Positions 31,938 through 42,825 of a DNA stretch of 64,000 nucleotides are shown one piece after another. The stretch covers positions 111,745,251 through 111,809,250 of the forward strand of contig OZ020594.1 of NCBI GenBank assembly GCA_963971535.1, given 5' to 3'. Each line of letters begins with the position of its first letter. Within the stretch, counting starts at the first letter, position 1. Position numbers and translations under genes: made by a program. Under the pieces are notes generated by a model. That model saw nothing but the letters and a program-made list of their open reading frames with translations, had not been told where the DNA came from and did no database searches. This DNA comes from Notolepis coatsorum. Its lineage: Eukaryota > Chordata > Actinopteri > Aulopiformes > Paralepididae.

Positions 31938-33005
31938 TAGGGCTGGGCGATATGGCCTAAATATGATATCACGATATTTTCTGACTTTTCGGCGATACAC
32001 GATACGCATCACGATGTTTTTCTTTTTTTCCCCAAACAATTCATTATGAGGCTTACCAAGACAGTATTTGAGTTTGCAAGCTAACATTAAAGACAAAATA
32101 AAATACCCATGCATTTAGCATTTTTATATTATATATTAGATTTTGATTATTGGATTATTAGATTATATATTGCATATATTTAGCAATGAGATATTATATG
32201 ATTTAGATATGAAATATGATGAATTGAAAATGGGGGACCCTGATGTAAACAAGACGAAAGTCTTTGGTCTGCATCCTCCAGTCCACTGTTGACTGTTGTT
32301 GTATTGAGCTGTACTGTATTGTACCCATGCTGCAATCTGTTAATAACGTTTTCATTCATTCAGTCGGCAAACAGAATCATTTTGACTGACAGTCGCGTCT
32401 GCCAATTACGTCACATCGCTTGCACCCGCCCTGCTGTTCTTAGCACCAATCGGCAAGCGCGTATTAATTTTTTACTTCCGCCATTGGAGAGCTCAATGAC
32501 AACAACAATGGCAGCGGTAGCTCGCCGTGGCCGACGTTTAGCTTTTAGCTCCACAGAATGACTAAACGACTGGAGGCATAATGATTTTACTGCAACGGAT
32601 GTTATAATAAAAGCCTTTCCATACATCTGTCTGATTGAAAACGTTATTAACAGACTGCAGAATGGGCACAACTGAGTCAGCACGGGCTGAGATATGAACG
32701 ACTAATGCTTGCTATATCTAGGTCGACCTCGGTCGTTGCTATGTAAATACGCTGATGTTATTGAAAGTGTAACTATATAACGTTAATGCCACAAAACGAA
32801 TGCCTTTGTTATCATAAGTAGTAACTTTTGATGCAGTAGTGTGTGTGTGGGGCGGCGCTGTTCAAAAGTGTCAACGTGTGGACCAGATTGACGCGACACA
32901 AGCCTCTTGGGCAAAACATCACGATATCCACGATACGTTTAAAAAGTGTATCGTTAATGAACTGTACCCGATATTTATATAATATCGTCATATCGCCCAG
33001 CCCTA
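31938..33005. mobile_element. Non-autonomous hAT in the BEL LTR
   Basis: Terminal inverted repeats TAGGGCTGGGCGATATGG and ATATCGCCCAGCCCTA, flanked by an exact 8-bp duplication CTTGTTTA (31930-31937, 33006-33013). There is no transposase. It holds a LINE-A 3' end (32217-32362) and a short inverted LINE-A piece near 32636-32672. It belongs to the same family as 40003-40685. Confidence 0.9.
32217..32362 (+). mobile_element. LINE-A 3' UTR fragment in the hAT
   Basis: GATGAATTGAAAATGGGGG to the TTAATAACG end and a CATT tail, with a small internal deletion compared with other copies. Confidence 0.7.
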
Positions 33006-34442
33006 CTTGTTTAGAATATTTATTACATCAAATAGTATTACATTACATTACTTAGTTGCGCTTATAAGGCAAAGAATGTGCGTAGGCAAGTCAATACTGA
33101 ATATTAGGAATTATCTATGGTATAATGGTAGGGGAGTTACTACCGGTTGTAAGCCAGCAGGGGGAGGCAATGCTCTATACAAAGTCAATGGTTCCACAGG
33201 GACAATTACTCCCTGTGTCAGCGGGGAAAGGCAGCCTCTGTACTCTCAGTGTGCGCGCCGCGCAGGTGAAGCCGTGGAGCCTCAAGACGGGCTCGAGTGA
33301 TGTCCTCACGGGCATGTGTAGATCCCACAGCAGTGGGTGTAGACGGTTCTCTGCTCCAGCAGCTTGGTGAAGAATGAAGAATAATAATCCTGCCGGAAAG
33401 GCTCTGCTGGCGGGGTGTAAATCCTCCGGTGCGCGGTGGTCCACGGTTGAACTTGACGTTACTATCCTATTAGCACGCGGCAATAAGTGCTCTATGTAGA
33501 CGCACAATTACTCACTTCACGTGGTCTTTGACTCGTAATGAAGGCTTTTACTAGTAAGGAGCGAACGATACGTTGAACAAACGTAGTAGGATAAACACGA
33601 CTCTATTTGGGGCAATACGAGCCCTACTCTGCACCGCACGTTGCGTAGTGGGTGAGGCTTTACTTGGTAGCTGAACTGAACGAGAATGAACTCCAACTCG
33701 AACTGAAAGGGAACTGAAAAGGAAGTTCTGTATTCGCCACGCCATATTTATATGTACGGTGGACAAGTAGTGCCGCTCTGCTTTCGGTAGCCGTATTCCT
33801 GCGCAGAGCTGGGGCTAGTAAGGGCATGTTCGTCGGCACCATTGAACTTGACTCAAGGGGGCCTGTCTGCTGGCGCCAGGTTCTTGTCCAATGAGAGAAT
33901 GAACTATTATGGGCTGTAGTAGAATAAAGGGATATTCAGTGTATATGTACAAGGAATATACAAGGGATATCAAACGATATACAAATACTATTAAATATAT
34001 ATCAATCAATAAATACATATATTCGGTTTAATCTGACCCTTTGTAACAGTTAGCATACCTGTTAGCACCTGACCTTCTGCGTGTATGACACGTCTATTTA
34101 TTTCAGGGTGGTTGTTTTTTATTTTATTTTTTCCAAATTAGAAAGGTGCGCTCAGTAGAGCACACATTTCCACCGCGTCCCTTTATGGTTATTAGTATTG
34201 GCATTAGCATTCTTTATGGTTCTTCAGTGGTTCTTCAGTGGTTCTTCAGAGGTTCTGTAGTGTGTCTTCAGTGGTTCTTTAGTTGTTCTTCAGTGGTGCT
34301 TCGTGGTTCTTCGTGGTTCTTCAGTGTTTCTTTAGTGGCTCTTTGGTGGTTCTTTAGGTAGATTGTGTGTGTGCTAGGGTGCTTTTGGCCGTTTTTTTTG
34401 GTGACTCTAAGGTGGGCAGGGTGTGGCGCTGGTGCAGTAAAG

Positions 34443-35657
34443 ATGGCTTCCATCAAGGACTTTGTTGATCACCCGTCTCATGACATGTTGGAGAGGTTTT
34501 CAAAGGAACAGCTTCTGGAGCTTGCTGTGCATTACAAGGTAGAGCTTACTGCCAGTGAGAAGCGTTTGAAGCCAACTGCCTTGAGTGCTTTGAGGGTGTT
34601 ACTCATTAGAGAGCAGGTGCTTGTGGCGAGGGTGGAGGAGCCTCCTTTGTCTGACGTGTCTCCGCTATTATCTGGTGCAGAGGGTGAGTGGAGGATTAGA
34701 GAGTTGGAGTTTAGGGAAAGGCAGCTACAGCATGAGCGTGAGGAGAGGAGAGAGGAGCGTGAGTTTAAGGAGAAACAAATGTTGCTGGAGCACGAGCATG
34801 CGCAGAAGGAGCTTGAATATAAGCATGCTGCCTTGCAGGCGGGTGCTCTGCCTTCAGAGTCGCGTTTCGGTTTTGATGTCGGCAAAAATATTAGGATGGT
34901 GCCTCCTTTTGTTGAAAAGGATGTGGAAAAGTATTTTCCCCTTTTTGAACGGGTGGCAACCACGTTGAAGTGGCCTGATACGGCCTGGACGCTGCTGCTG
35001 CAGTGTGTTCTTCTTGGTAAGGCTCAAGAAGCCTATACTGCTCTGTCCCTTGAACAAAGTGCTGACTATGAGCTTGTTAAAGCTTCCATATTGAGGGCTT
35101 ATGAGTTAGTCCCAGAGGCCTATCGTCAGCGTTTTAGAGCCTATCGCAGGTCGGAAGGACAGTCTTATGTTGAATTTGGAAGAGAGAAGGAGAACCTGTT
35201 TGACAGGTGGTGCACTTCTCAGAAAGCAGAGTCGAGAGAGCAGCTTAGACAATTGATCCTCCTAGAGGAATTTAAGAGATGTGTTCCTGATACCGTTTCC
35301 ACTCATCTAAACGAGCGTAGGGTATCGAAGATAGGCGACGCCGCTGTCTTCGCTGATGAGTTTGTGTTGACACACAAGTCCGTTTTTTTGGAGGACTACC
35401 GTGTTGAGTCCAGGGATAGGCGTCCTGTTCAGGGGGGCCGTTTCCCAAAACCTGTGTCTGCTGGTCAGTTAACTTCACCTCCTAGGCGGGGTGGTTCTGC
35501 TGGTGCATTCCCAGAAGGGATTATCTGTTTCTACTGTAAAGAACCTGGTCATATTGTTGCTGGGTGCCCGGTGCTTGAGCAGAAAAATTTCAGAACGGTG
35601 GCTCTGGTAGAAACCATATGCAGAACACCTAGGCCAGTTTGTTCGTTTAGTAGCTAG
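34443..35657 (+). CDS. Gypsy-type gag with SCAN-like domain and zinc knuckle
   Basis: The ORF is open from 34365, but the ATG at 34443 (MASIKDFVDHPSHDMLERFS) is the natural start by similarity to fish Ty3/Gypsy gags; this gives about 404 residues. A Glu/Arg-rich coiled coil (about residues 85-140) is followed by the capsid/SCAN-like region (DVEKYFPLFERVATTLKWP, then the long helix around AYELVPEAYRQRFRAY and a Cys/Val-containing LLEEFKRCVP) and one CCHC knuckle (CFYCKEPGHIVAGC). SCAN domains of vertebrates are known to derive from such gags. The last few residues and the stop are encoded by a BEL-type LTR fragment, so the gag is truncated at its 3' end and no pol follows. A domesticated gag gene is possible but the chimeric end argues for a broken element. 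Confidence 0.75.
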   Translation: MASIKDFVDHPSHDMLERFSKEQLLELAVHYKVELTASEKRLKPTALSALRVLLIREQVLVARVEEPPLSDVSPLLSGAEGEWRIRELEFRERQLQHEREERREEREFKEKQMLLEHEHAQKELEYKHAALQAGALPSESRFGFDVGKNIRMVPPFVEKDVEKYFPLFERVATTLKWPDTAWTLLLQCVLLGKAQEAYTALSLEQSADYELVKASILRAYELVPEAYRQRFRAYRRSEGQSYVEFGREKENLFDRWCTSQKAESREQLRQLILLEEFKRCVPDTVSTHLNERRVSKIGDAAVFADEFVLTHKSVFLEDYRVESRDRRPVQGGRFPKPVSAGQLTSPPRRGGSAGAFPEGIICFYCKEPGHIVAGCPVLEQKNFRTVALVETICRTPRPVCSFSS

Positions 35658-36414
35658 TGTAAAACCTTAGCAAGTGTGTGTGGACTTAGTAATTAGTGCC
35701 AGCACATGAGGAGGGCCTAGTCGCAGAACTACTGGACATGTGCATATTGGAACCTGCTGCGGCGATATTGTAGAACCAGTATTTGTTGGATTATAGTGAT
35801 TGTGGAACGTACTACCGTGGAGAAGAGCATCGTTAATATCCACTGTCGTTTGGATTAACTACCTTGAAGATCTTACCTCGGGCTAGCTTCGAGGACCGAA
35901 GCTGGCTGGCTATCATCATTGCTATCGAGCATTGGATTACAGCTATTACCTTGCTACTGAGCACTTGGATTATAAGGACCGGATCCGTATGAGAACCCCT
36001 TTTCTTCAAGTGAACAGACTGAGTATCCGAACCTTCTTCCTTCCTCCAGAGCTTACCACTCTGGGAGGATATCCCCTGTCTCCAGCGGTACCCTCGTTTG
36101 CCCCCCTATATTGCCATCCCACGCCAGGCGGCGTTTGGTCTAGTATACCCAGCTTAGGAATCATTCATTCCCACTGACTTTGCTACTCACTGACTCTCAT
36201 ATTATTCGCCATAAAAGCGCGACCAAGTAATTCCCATTTTGTATATTGCTGCATAATAATAAATACTATAAATGATATTTCCTTGTCACCGTGCCGTCGA
36301 TTCTGAGTGTCTGCCATATAATAACTGTACTGTCTGGCAAGTAATAATAATTAGCAGTGGTTTAATCTATCACAATCTTTAATACAGTCAGGGTTTTGTA
36401 ACCCCTCAGTTACA
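35636..36414 (+). mobile_element. Partial BEL-type LTR, inverted relative to 38714-39851
   Basis: Aligns over about 780 bp to the reverse complement of the solo LTR at 38714-39851, ending in the LTR terminus CCCCTCAGTTACA. Its first ~350 bp are missing; the break falls inside the last codons of the Gypsy gag. Confidence 0.8.
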
Positions 36415-36780
36415 CACAGCATTGGCAAATGTTCCACAGTGGGGTGCATACAACACGGTTGGTGGTCGTGTTCGACAGGGGCCGGCCCGTTATCGCTGTT
36501 GTGGTAGTGGCCCTGACAACTAATGGGTCACAGTGGTTTTTTGTTTTTTGTTTATGGGTTGATGTATAGTGGTTGCCTCTTGGGCAACCAGTTTGGCTCA
36601 ACCAGCCCTTGAGTCACACATGCAGGGTCTGTGGTTTAACAGATAGTTATCACGGTCTTCTATTCTTGTTTCTTTAGTTAGTATCAGTATTTCATGGTTA
36701 AAGTAGTCTTTTGGGTTAAACACGGGTTTTTGGTGTTGGTTTGCACATAGGTTGCGTGCCTTTGAGCCAGGGTCGTAACA
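36415..36780 (+). mobile_element. Probable 3' part of a Gypsy LTR
   Basis: Non-coding, ending TTTGAGCCAGGGTCGTAACA, closely resembling the end of the Gypsy-type solo LTR at 8549. Likely the remaining right end of the element whose gag is at 34443. Confidence 0.4.
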
Positions 36781-36896
36781 ACCATGGACTCCTAAGCTAA
36801 GCTAGGATAATGTACGTCAGATAAACAGATGAGAAACACTGCTAAGATAACGTCATGGATTTTGCTAATGAAGGGTTAATATCCGAGGCTGCTGCG

Positions 36897-37660
36897 CAGG
36901 GCCCGAAATTAGAGCCCGCCAGATTTGAGGTTTGGCAAGTGACACTGAGAGGTCTGTCCGCCACGTGGCGGGTAACAAAATAGTAATGTAAAATAATTTA
37001 AACTGCTGTGTGGTGACAGTCGCCTTTTTTGTTGACCCCAATCTCTCCTTGCACGTCAATCTATCCTTGTTGTTTACCGACGTCACATCCGCTACTCTTC
37101 TTCTGCAGCGCCTGCTTGCACTGTAGGGAGCCAACGTTACATCCGCCTGCCATCACGATTAGCTAACGTTAGCTTATTAATAACGTTAAATGGGTTACAA
37201 ATATGTGGAACCATATGGGTGAAAAAGCGGCAGCGAGAGTGGGACCACCCAACAAAAGAACGTTTCGAGGAGTGGAAGTTTGGAGATAGCGGTGTTTCAA
37301 GAGACTGGCTACAGTATGATGCTGGGGCTGTAGTGATGAGTTGTTCCGTGTCCCGCAGGCATGTTTGCCATTTCTATTTTTCTCAATTTTCTGTATCATC
37401 ATCATGTATAATGTGTAAAATTACAAAATGTATGATTCATGATTGCTCACTAATTCGCGTAATAGATAGCGAAATGCATGCTATTCTTGCATCGGAGCGT
37501 GGTGCCGCTGCAGGCACAAATCAACCTTTACCCACGTTTTATCAGAAGAAAAAACAAAACATCTGCTTCTATTTTAAGGTAAGACCTGTTTTTCTTAATT
37601 ACAGTAACTATTATCATTATTGCTCATTTATTAATGTTCTATGGTATGTGTAGTGGCCGC
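36897..37660 (+). pseudogene. hAT transposase N-terminal remnant
   Basis: Begins with a hAT-like terminus (GGGCCCGAAATTAGAGC). From about 37213 an ORF reads KKRQREWDHPTKERFEEWKF then RDWLQYDAGAVVMSCSV, resembling the TTF/BED-type zinc-finger start of hAT transposases related to the ZNF862-like group (W-L-x-Y-D followed by a C-x2-C region). The second zinc-ligand Cys appears replaced and the frame decays after about 37420. A splice-donor-like AAG|GTAAGAC follows at 37577. Weakly supported as a transposase. Confidence 0.4.
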
Positions 37661-38534
37661 TTGTCATTCGCTAATATTTTGACAATGTGCCACGATGCAC
37701 CTTAGATGTTTTTCTACTCGGGTCGGGTAACAAAAGTTGTGGATGTTGACAGAATTGAATGTCCAGGCTGCAGCTGATGTAGTTTGTAAGGTTTATTGTC
37801 CAAAAGAAAATAATGATTGAAAACAGAACAGTTTGTGTCTCTAATTACAGAGCCTATTATATTAAGAGGTGGTGTGCCCCTAGTGTTGCGCTTGTCTCGT
37901 TTCTTTTAGTGTTGGATCAGATGGGCTAATCTGAGCATGTGTATTTCAATATGTGCGTCTTCATCATGCATGCAGACCTGTGTGGGTTCTGTAACGTTAC
38001 TCATCTACAGCAAAGTCCTCGCTGCGCGCCGCTGACCGGCCAACCCCCCCCCCAAGAAAACACTAAGAGCTCACCGAAGACCATGGTATGGTTCGCACAC
38101 TGCCTAGAAGCATTAGCATAGCCTCTTAAGTAAAGCCGAAACAGTGGCTGAAACGCTCAACAGTTGAGATATTCAGTCATTATTAGTAACGAGCTGAATA
38201 AACGCACATTTCTCTCTCTATGCAGAGAGTCGCACCAGTTTCTGACCTAACGTGACATATCCTCCCAAACTCATAACGTGGTGTAGCATTAGCATTAGCA
38301 TAGCAGCTTAGCTTGTTAGCTGCTCCAGCTACCTCTGGTCAAGGCCCAGTCTGGATGGAAAAGTGGCAGAAACGCCCAACAGATCAGATGTGCGGTCAGT
38401 AGATGAATAAAAGCAGATTTTACTGTAACAAAACAGAGAGGTGGATATTAACCTAATGTACCTTTGTTTACCTGAACGGCGGAGGCTCCAGAATGAGGAG
38501 GCTGTGAAACCAATGCTCCGATACGAGCGTCAAC
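37661..38534. other. Intergenic, no gene seen
   Basis: Mixed unique sequence with the GCTAACGTTAGC-like motifs common in fish repeats; only chance ORFs. Confidence 0.4.
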
Positions 38535-38713
38535 CTCGAAACTACATTTCCCTCAAAGCTCAGTATAATGCACATACCTTATTAAACTACATTTCCCTCA
38601 AAGCTCAGAGTATAATGCACATACCTTATTAAACTACATTTCCCTCAAACCTCAGTGTATAATGCACATACCTTATTAAACTACATTTCCCTCAAAGCTC
38701 AGAGTATAAAGCA

Positions 38714-39851
38714 TGTAACTGAGGGGTTACAAAACCCTGACTGTATTAAAGATTGTGATAGATTAAACCACTGCTAATTATCATTATTATTACTTGCCAG
38801 AAAGTACAGTTAATTATGGCAGACACTCAGAATAATACGGCACGGTGACAAAGAAATATCATTTAGAATATTTATTGTTATGCAGCAAATTGTACAGAGA
38901 TGGGAATTAAGGTCGCGCTTGTATGGCGAAGAATATGAATAAGTCAGTCAGTAGCAAAAGTCAGTTGGAATGAATAATTCCTACGATGGGGTACTAGACT
39001 AAACGCCGCCTGGCGTAGGATGGCAATATAGGGGGAAACGCTGGTACCGCTGGAGACAAGGGGTTTCCTCCCAGAGATGTAAGCTCTGGAGGAAGGAAGA
39101 ATGTTCGGATACTCAGTCTGTTCAATTGAAGAAGGGGGTTCTCGTATAGAATCCAGTCCTTGTAATCCAAAGGCTCAGCAACAAAGCAATAACTGTAATC
39201 CAATTGCCCGATAGCAATGACGATAGCCAGCTAGCTTCGGTCCACGAAGCCAGCCCGAAGTAGATCTTCAAGGTGGTTAAATCCAAACGACAGTGGGTAT
39301 TAACGATGCTCTTCTCCAGGTAGTACGTTCCACAATCACTATAATCCAACCAATACTGGTTCTGCAATCGCCGCTGTCGGTTCCAATATGCACATGTCCA
39401 GTAGGTTCTACGACTAGGCCCTCCTCGTGTACTGGCACCAATGTATTTAGTCCACGCACACTGGCTAAGGTTCCACTAGCTACTAAACGAACGAACTGCT
39501 GGGTAATGCTGCACACGAACGAACTGCTGTTGGCACGATGCACAATAAATAACGACTCTTTACTTCACATTAAGCTAAGTCGAACTTGATGTTACTGCAT
39601 TAACTCTGACACTTTTACTATTCACTTCGCACGTGGTTCTCAACACTCTGTTTAGACGAACTGCTTGCACTTCACTGTTTTACCGAACGAACGCACGTCT
39701 GGCGCCGAGAACGTTATCCAATGAGGAAAGTGAATATTACTAGGATTCAAACGCAGGCTTAAAGGGATATAAATTGTATATATAAATAATATACAAGGTA
39801 TATAAAACAATAAACGTAGATTCTCAGCTTTTAATCTGGCCCTTCACAACA
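38714..39851 (-). mobile_element. BEL-type solo LTR
   Basis: 1138 bp with ends TGTAACTGAGGGG and CCCTTCACAACA and an exact 5-bp duplication AAGCA (38709-38713, 39852-39856). It shares the first ~50 bp motif order with the LTR at 26771 but is a distinct family; 35636-36414 is a partial inverted relative. No internal region remains. Confidence 0.85.
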
Positions 39852-40002
39852 AAGCACATACCTTATTAAACTACATTTCCCTCACACCTCAGAGTATAAT
39901 GCACATACCTTATTAAACTACATTTCCCTCAAAGCTCAGAGTATAATGCACATACCTTATTAAACTACATTTCCCTCAAAGCTCAGAGTATAAAGCACAT
40001 AC

Positions 40003-40685
40003 TAGGGCTGGGCGATATGGAAAAAAATCATATTGCGATAACGATATGATAATGTTATCATATTTCTCGATATCGATAATTATCGAAATTGTTATAAGTA
40101 TAAAATAAATAAAAAAATGTAAACAACAGATGTATGTTTATTTTGCAGCAATTCTTTGTCATTGCCGCCATCTTTAGTGTTACATCCCCTCACACTCCAG
40201 TTCTCAGGCTGCAGCTGGTTTAAAAGCTAAAGTAAACCGGCTTCTCTGCTGGCTATGGCTCCAGGGGAGTTGAACAGTTCTGGCTCTACTAGTTTATTTT
40301 TGATCTTTTGGCGCTTTTTTGGTGGACAAACCACAGCACATGTGCACCGTGACTCATGACTGGAGTCTAGTTCTGCTAGCACACATAGCCTACTGTGTAC
40401 AGACTGTTTCAAACTGTATTTTAAATTAGAAAGCAAACAAAATAAATGGACAAGAGAAAAATAAATCTCAATTTGGTCAGTATTGTCATTTGGACAAGCA
40501 AAGCCATTACTTTAAGTTGCAGGCAAGAAAGACAAGTCTGTCCACTGTCTCTGGTTTTAAAACTGCCCTGTTGCAGGTCACAAAAAAAATAAACGATTTT
40601 TCGATTTTTTTTTATTTCGATATTCGATATCGATTATTAAAATATATCGCGATATTTATCGTTATCGTTATATCGCTGAGCCCTA
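40003..40685. mobile_element. Non-autonomous hAT in the satellite
   Basis: Ends TAGGGCTGGGCGATATGG and TATCGCTGAGCCCTA with an exact 8-bp duplication GCACATAC (39995-40002, 40686-40693). 683 bp, no transposase. Same family as 31938-33005. Confidence 0.9.
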
Positions 40686-40705
40686 GCACATACCTTATTA
40701 GGAAT

Positions 40706-41587
40706 GATCAGATCAAAGTGTTCCCACATTTGAGAACGGCGTCTCTTCTTAGCTGTCTCCATGGTGATCAAAACAACTCTCCGAGTCCGACTACAAAACC
40801 CCACATCGAGAGAAATGTTTTATGTAGAGTAGAATGCAGGGCAAACAAAAGGCGTGTTCAAAATTGATTTTGGCTTGCCTCGAAAGTAGACGAGAGTAGA
40901 CTAGTGCAGCCGGGGAGGAGTCGGACCGTCGAACACCTCAGATTTTAATACTGCCTCTCGCCTAGTCTCGCATGGCAGATATCGCGTTCACGTTACCACA
41001 CGCACACACACACCAGTCCAGCTCATTATAATGCGAGGGCCGCGTGCACAATTAGATTAGATTCAAATGTATTGTCATCACACAGCACACTAGGTATTAA
41101 ATTAATATACCATCTTGTTGCACGCTCCTGCCGACCGCAGCGCGTGCACGCACACACAACACACTGCTGAATAATTCTGTTTTGCATCAATATATTATAT
41201 ATACTGTATATTGAGGCAAAACAGAATTATATATACAGTATATATTGAGGCAAAACAGAATTATTCAGCAGTGTATGTGTGTGTGTGGATATACAGTATC
41301 AGCTGCTGCATCGTTAATGAACTATAGATTTATATGGAATCTATTCTAGTCGGTTAACTGTGAGCCAGACGGCTTAGAAAAGTACTGTACATAGACCGGT
41401 AATGCTCAGATTGCTCATTGAGTCATGACTATAAATGCAAAACGTAATTGTCCTATTTTCTATCATTATAATTATTTAATTCCGATGATAGAAACAGTCC
41501 GTCTGTAGAATCGACTTGAAGAAGCTCTTGGAACCCAAACTCATGTATCCAATAATAATAATAATAAATCTATCTGATAGAGGGGAT
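40706..41587. other. Intergenic with a perfect palindrome
   Basis: No gene. It contains 25-bp perfect inverted arms at 41161-41185 and 41250-41274 (ACACTGCTGAATAATTCTG and complement) around an AT-rich centre that itself repeats ATATACTGTATATTGAGGC, probably a small MITE. Confidence 0.5.
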
Positions 41588-42824
41588 TAGTGTTGTCACG
41601 ATACTGGAATTTCTACCTTCGATACGATACCTTGAAAAGTATCGATATTCTATACCATTTTCGATACCACAGGGAAAAGGTTCAATCTTAAAATGTAAAA
41701 AAATAAGATTAAAATTAAAAATGTTGCTTTTGTTGCTGGTTCATTCTCCTCAGCTTCTCTCTCGTACTATAAGAGAAGATAATCATAACACTTTTAAAAC
41801 CCTTTGTTTATCTTTAGATTAGGGATGTCCCGATCCGATCACGTGATTTTCCGAAGATCGGGATCGGCAAAAAAGAATAATAATCTGCAATTATTTATTT
41901 TTTTCTCAACAAACATGACCATGTTCACGTCTTAAACTCATACTGAGGCCTTAGTTTTGGTTTTAAATTGCATATCATCATTCATTTATTTATTGTCACA
42001 CAGAGCAGAAGAATTTTGCCAAAACAAACCAATAGTATCCAGCTGCAGAACGGCAGCCAGCCACACTCTCAGACCCAAATACATTTTTTTTGTTTTTTTT
42101 TTTTTAATCCCAATTTCTCAAATTACATTCACCCTGAATGTTGACGTTATCCAGGTGAAAAGTTAACTTCATAAATCATTTGATGTATAATTAAATCAAA
42201 GGAAATGCGTTTGGGTCTGAGATTGTGGCTGGCCTGCCGTTCTGCAGCTGGATACTATTGGTTTGTTTTGGCAAAATTCTTCTGCTCTGTGTGACAATAA
42301 ATTATGATATGCAATTTAAAAACTAAGGCCTCAGTATGAGTTTAAGACGTGAACATGGTCATGTTTGTTGAATTAAAAAAATAAAGTAATAATTGATCGG
42401 ATCGGGAAGTATCGGTAGATACTCAAAATGACATGATCGGGATCGGATCGGGAGCAAAAAAACGTGATCGGGACATCCCTACTTTAGATCACACATTTAA
42501 AAATAACTGTTCATCTCACTTCAATCATTTTTATTGCAGAACATGGTATTTTCTCAAGCAGACAGATGTAAACACTGTAATCTGTGTTGCATGTACCTGA
42601 CAAACTGAACTGTTTGTATTACAGTCATATTCCGACTTAACTGAATGCACATGTGTGTGTGTGGACTACTGTACTATTACAGGTATTGAAATGAACAATG
42701 CAACTTCCTTATACAAAAACAAAATGAATAATTAAATATCGATATTTCGGGAATTGAGTATTGAAACCGTTTTAAATATTCAGAATCGATATGTATAGAT
42801 TTTTCGATATTTTTGACAACACTA
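41588..42824. mobile_element. Possible older hAT enclosing another hAT
   Basis: The outer ends TAGTGTTGTCACGATAC and TTTTGACAACACTA are inverted relatives. The inner body has TATCGAT-rich sequence. The 8-bp flanks do not match, perhaps because the right end abuts the 44-bp minisatellite. It is interrupted by the hAT at 41820-42481. Confidence 0.45.
41820..42481. mobile_element. Palindromic hAT element
   Basis: Ends TAGGGATGTCCCGATCC and GATCGGGACATCCCTA with an exact 8-bp duplication CTTTAGAT (41812-41819, 42482-42489). Almost the entire 662 bp is one long inverted repeat (for example GGCCTCAGTATGAGTTTAAG near 42328 and its complement near 41930). Confidence 0.88.
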
Positions 42825-42825
42825 A

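Larger units (their letters stand above)
26771..34048 (-). mobile_element. Complete BEL/Pao retrotransposon lacking RT
   Basis: The element is bounded by LTRs of identical net length (1191 bp) with TGTAAC/GTAACA-type ends, flanked by the exact duplication GTTAG (26766-26770 and 34049-34053). The primer site is tRNA-Tyr, and the minus strand reads AGGGGGCGGC just before the 3' LTR, a polypurine tract. One long ORF encodes gag and protease; only the last ~60 residues of integrase follow. Reverse transcriptase, RNase H and most of integrase are deleted. LTR divergence is about four substitutions, so it moved recently, presumably with enzymes from an intact relative. Confidence 0.9.
31782..34048 (-). 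mobile_element. BEL/Pao 5' LTR interrupted by a hAT
   Basis: Identical in structure to the left LTR except for a 1068-bp insertion plus its 8-bp duplication. The hAT therefore arrived after the BEL element integrated. Four substitutions distinguish this LTR from its partner (for example near 33588, 33692, 33738 and 33805). Confidence 0.9.
38535..40705. repeat. 46-bp satellite array split by two insertions
   Basis: About seven copies of a unit of about 46 bp containing AACTACATTTCCCTCAAAGC and CATACCTTATT, in three pieces: 38535-38713, 39857-40002 and 40686-40705. The solo LTR (38714-39851) and a hAT (40003-40685) sit between the pieces, and their target duplications (AAGCA; GCACATAC) are made of array sequence. 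Confidence 0.85.

Noticed and set aside
41588-42824. Outer hAT as a confident element
   Set aside because: Terminal similarity is present but the 8-bp flanks do not match, so only a low-confidence feature was kept.
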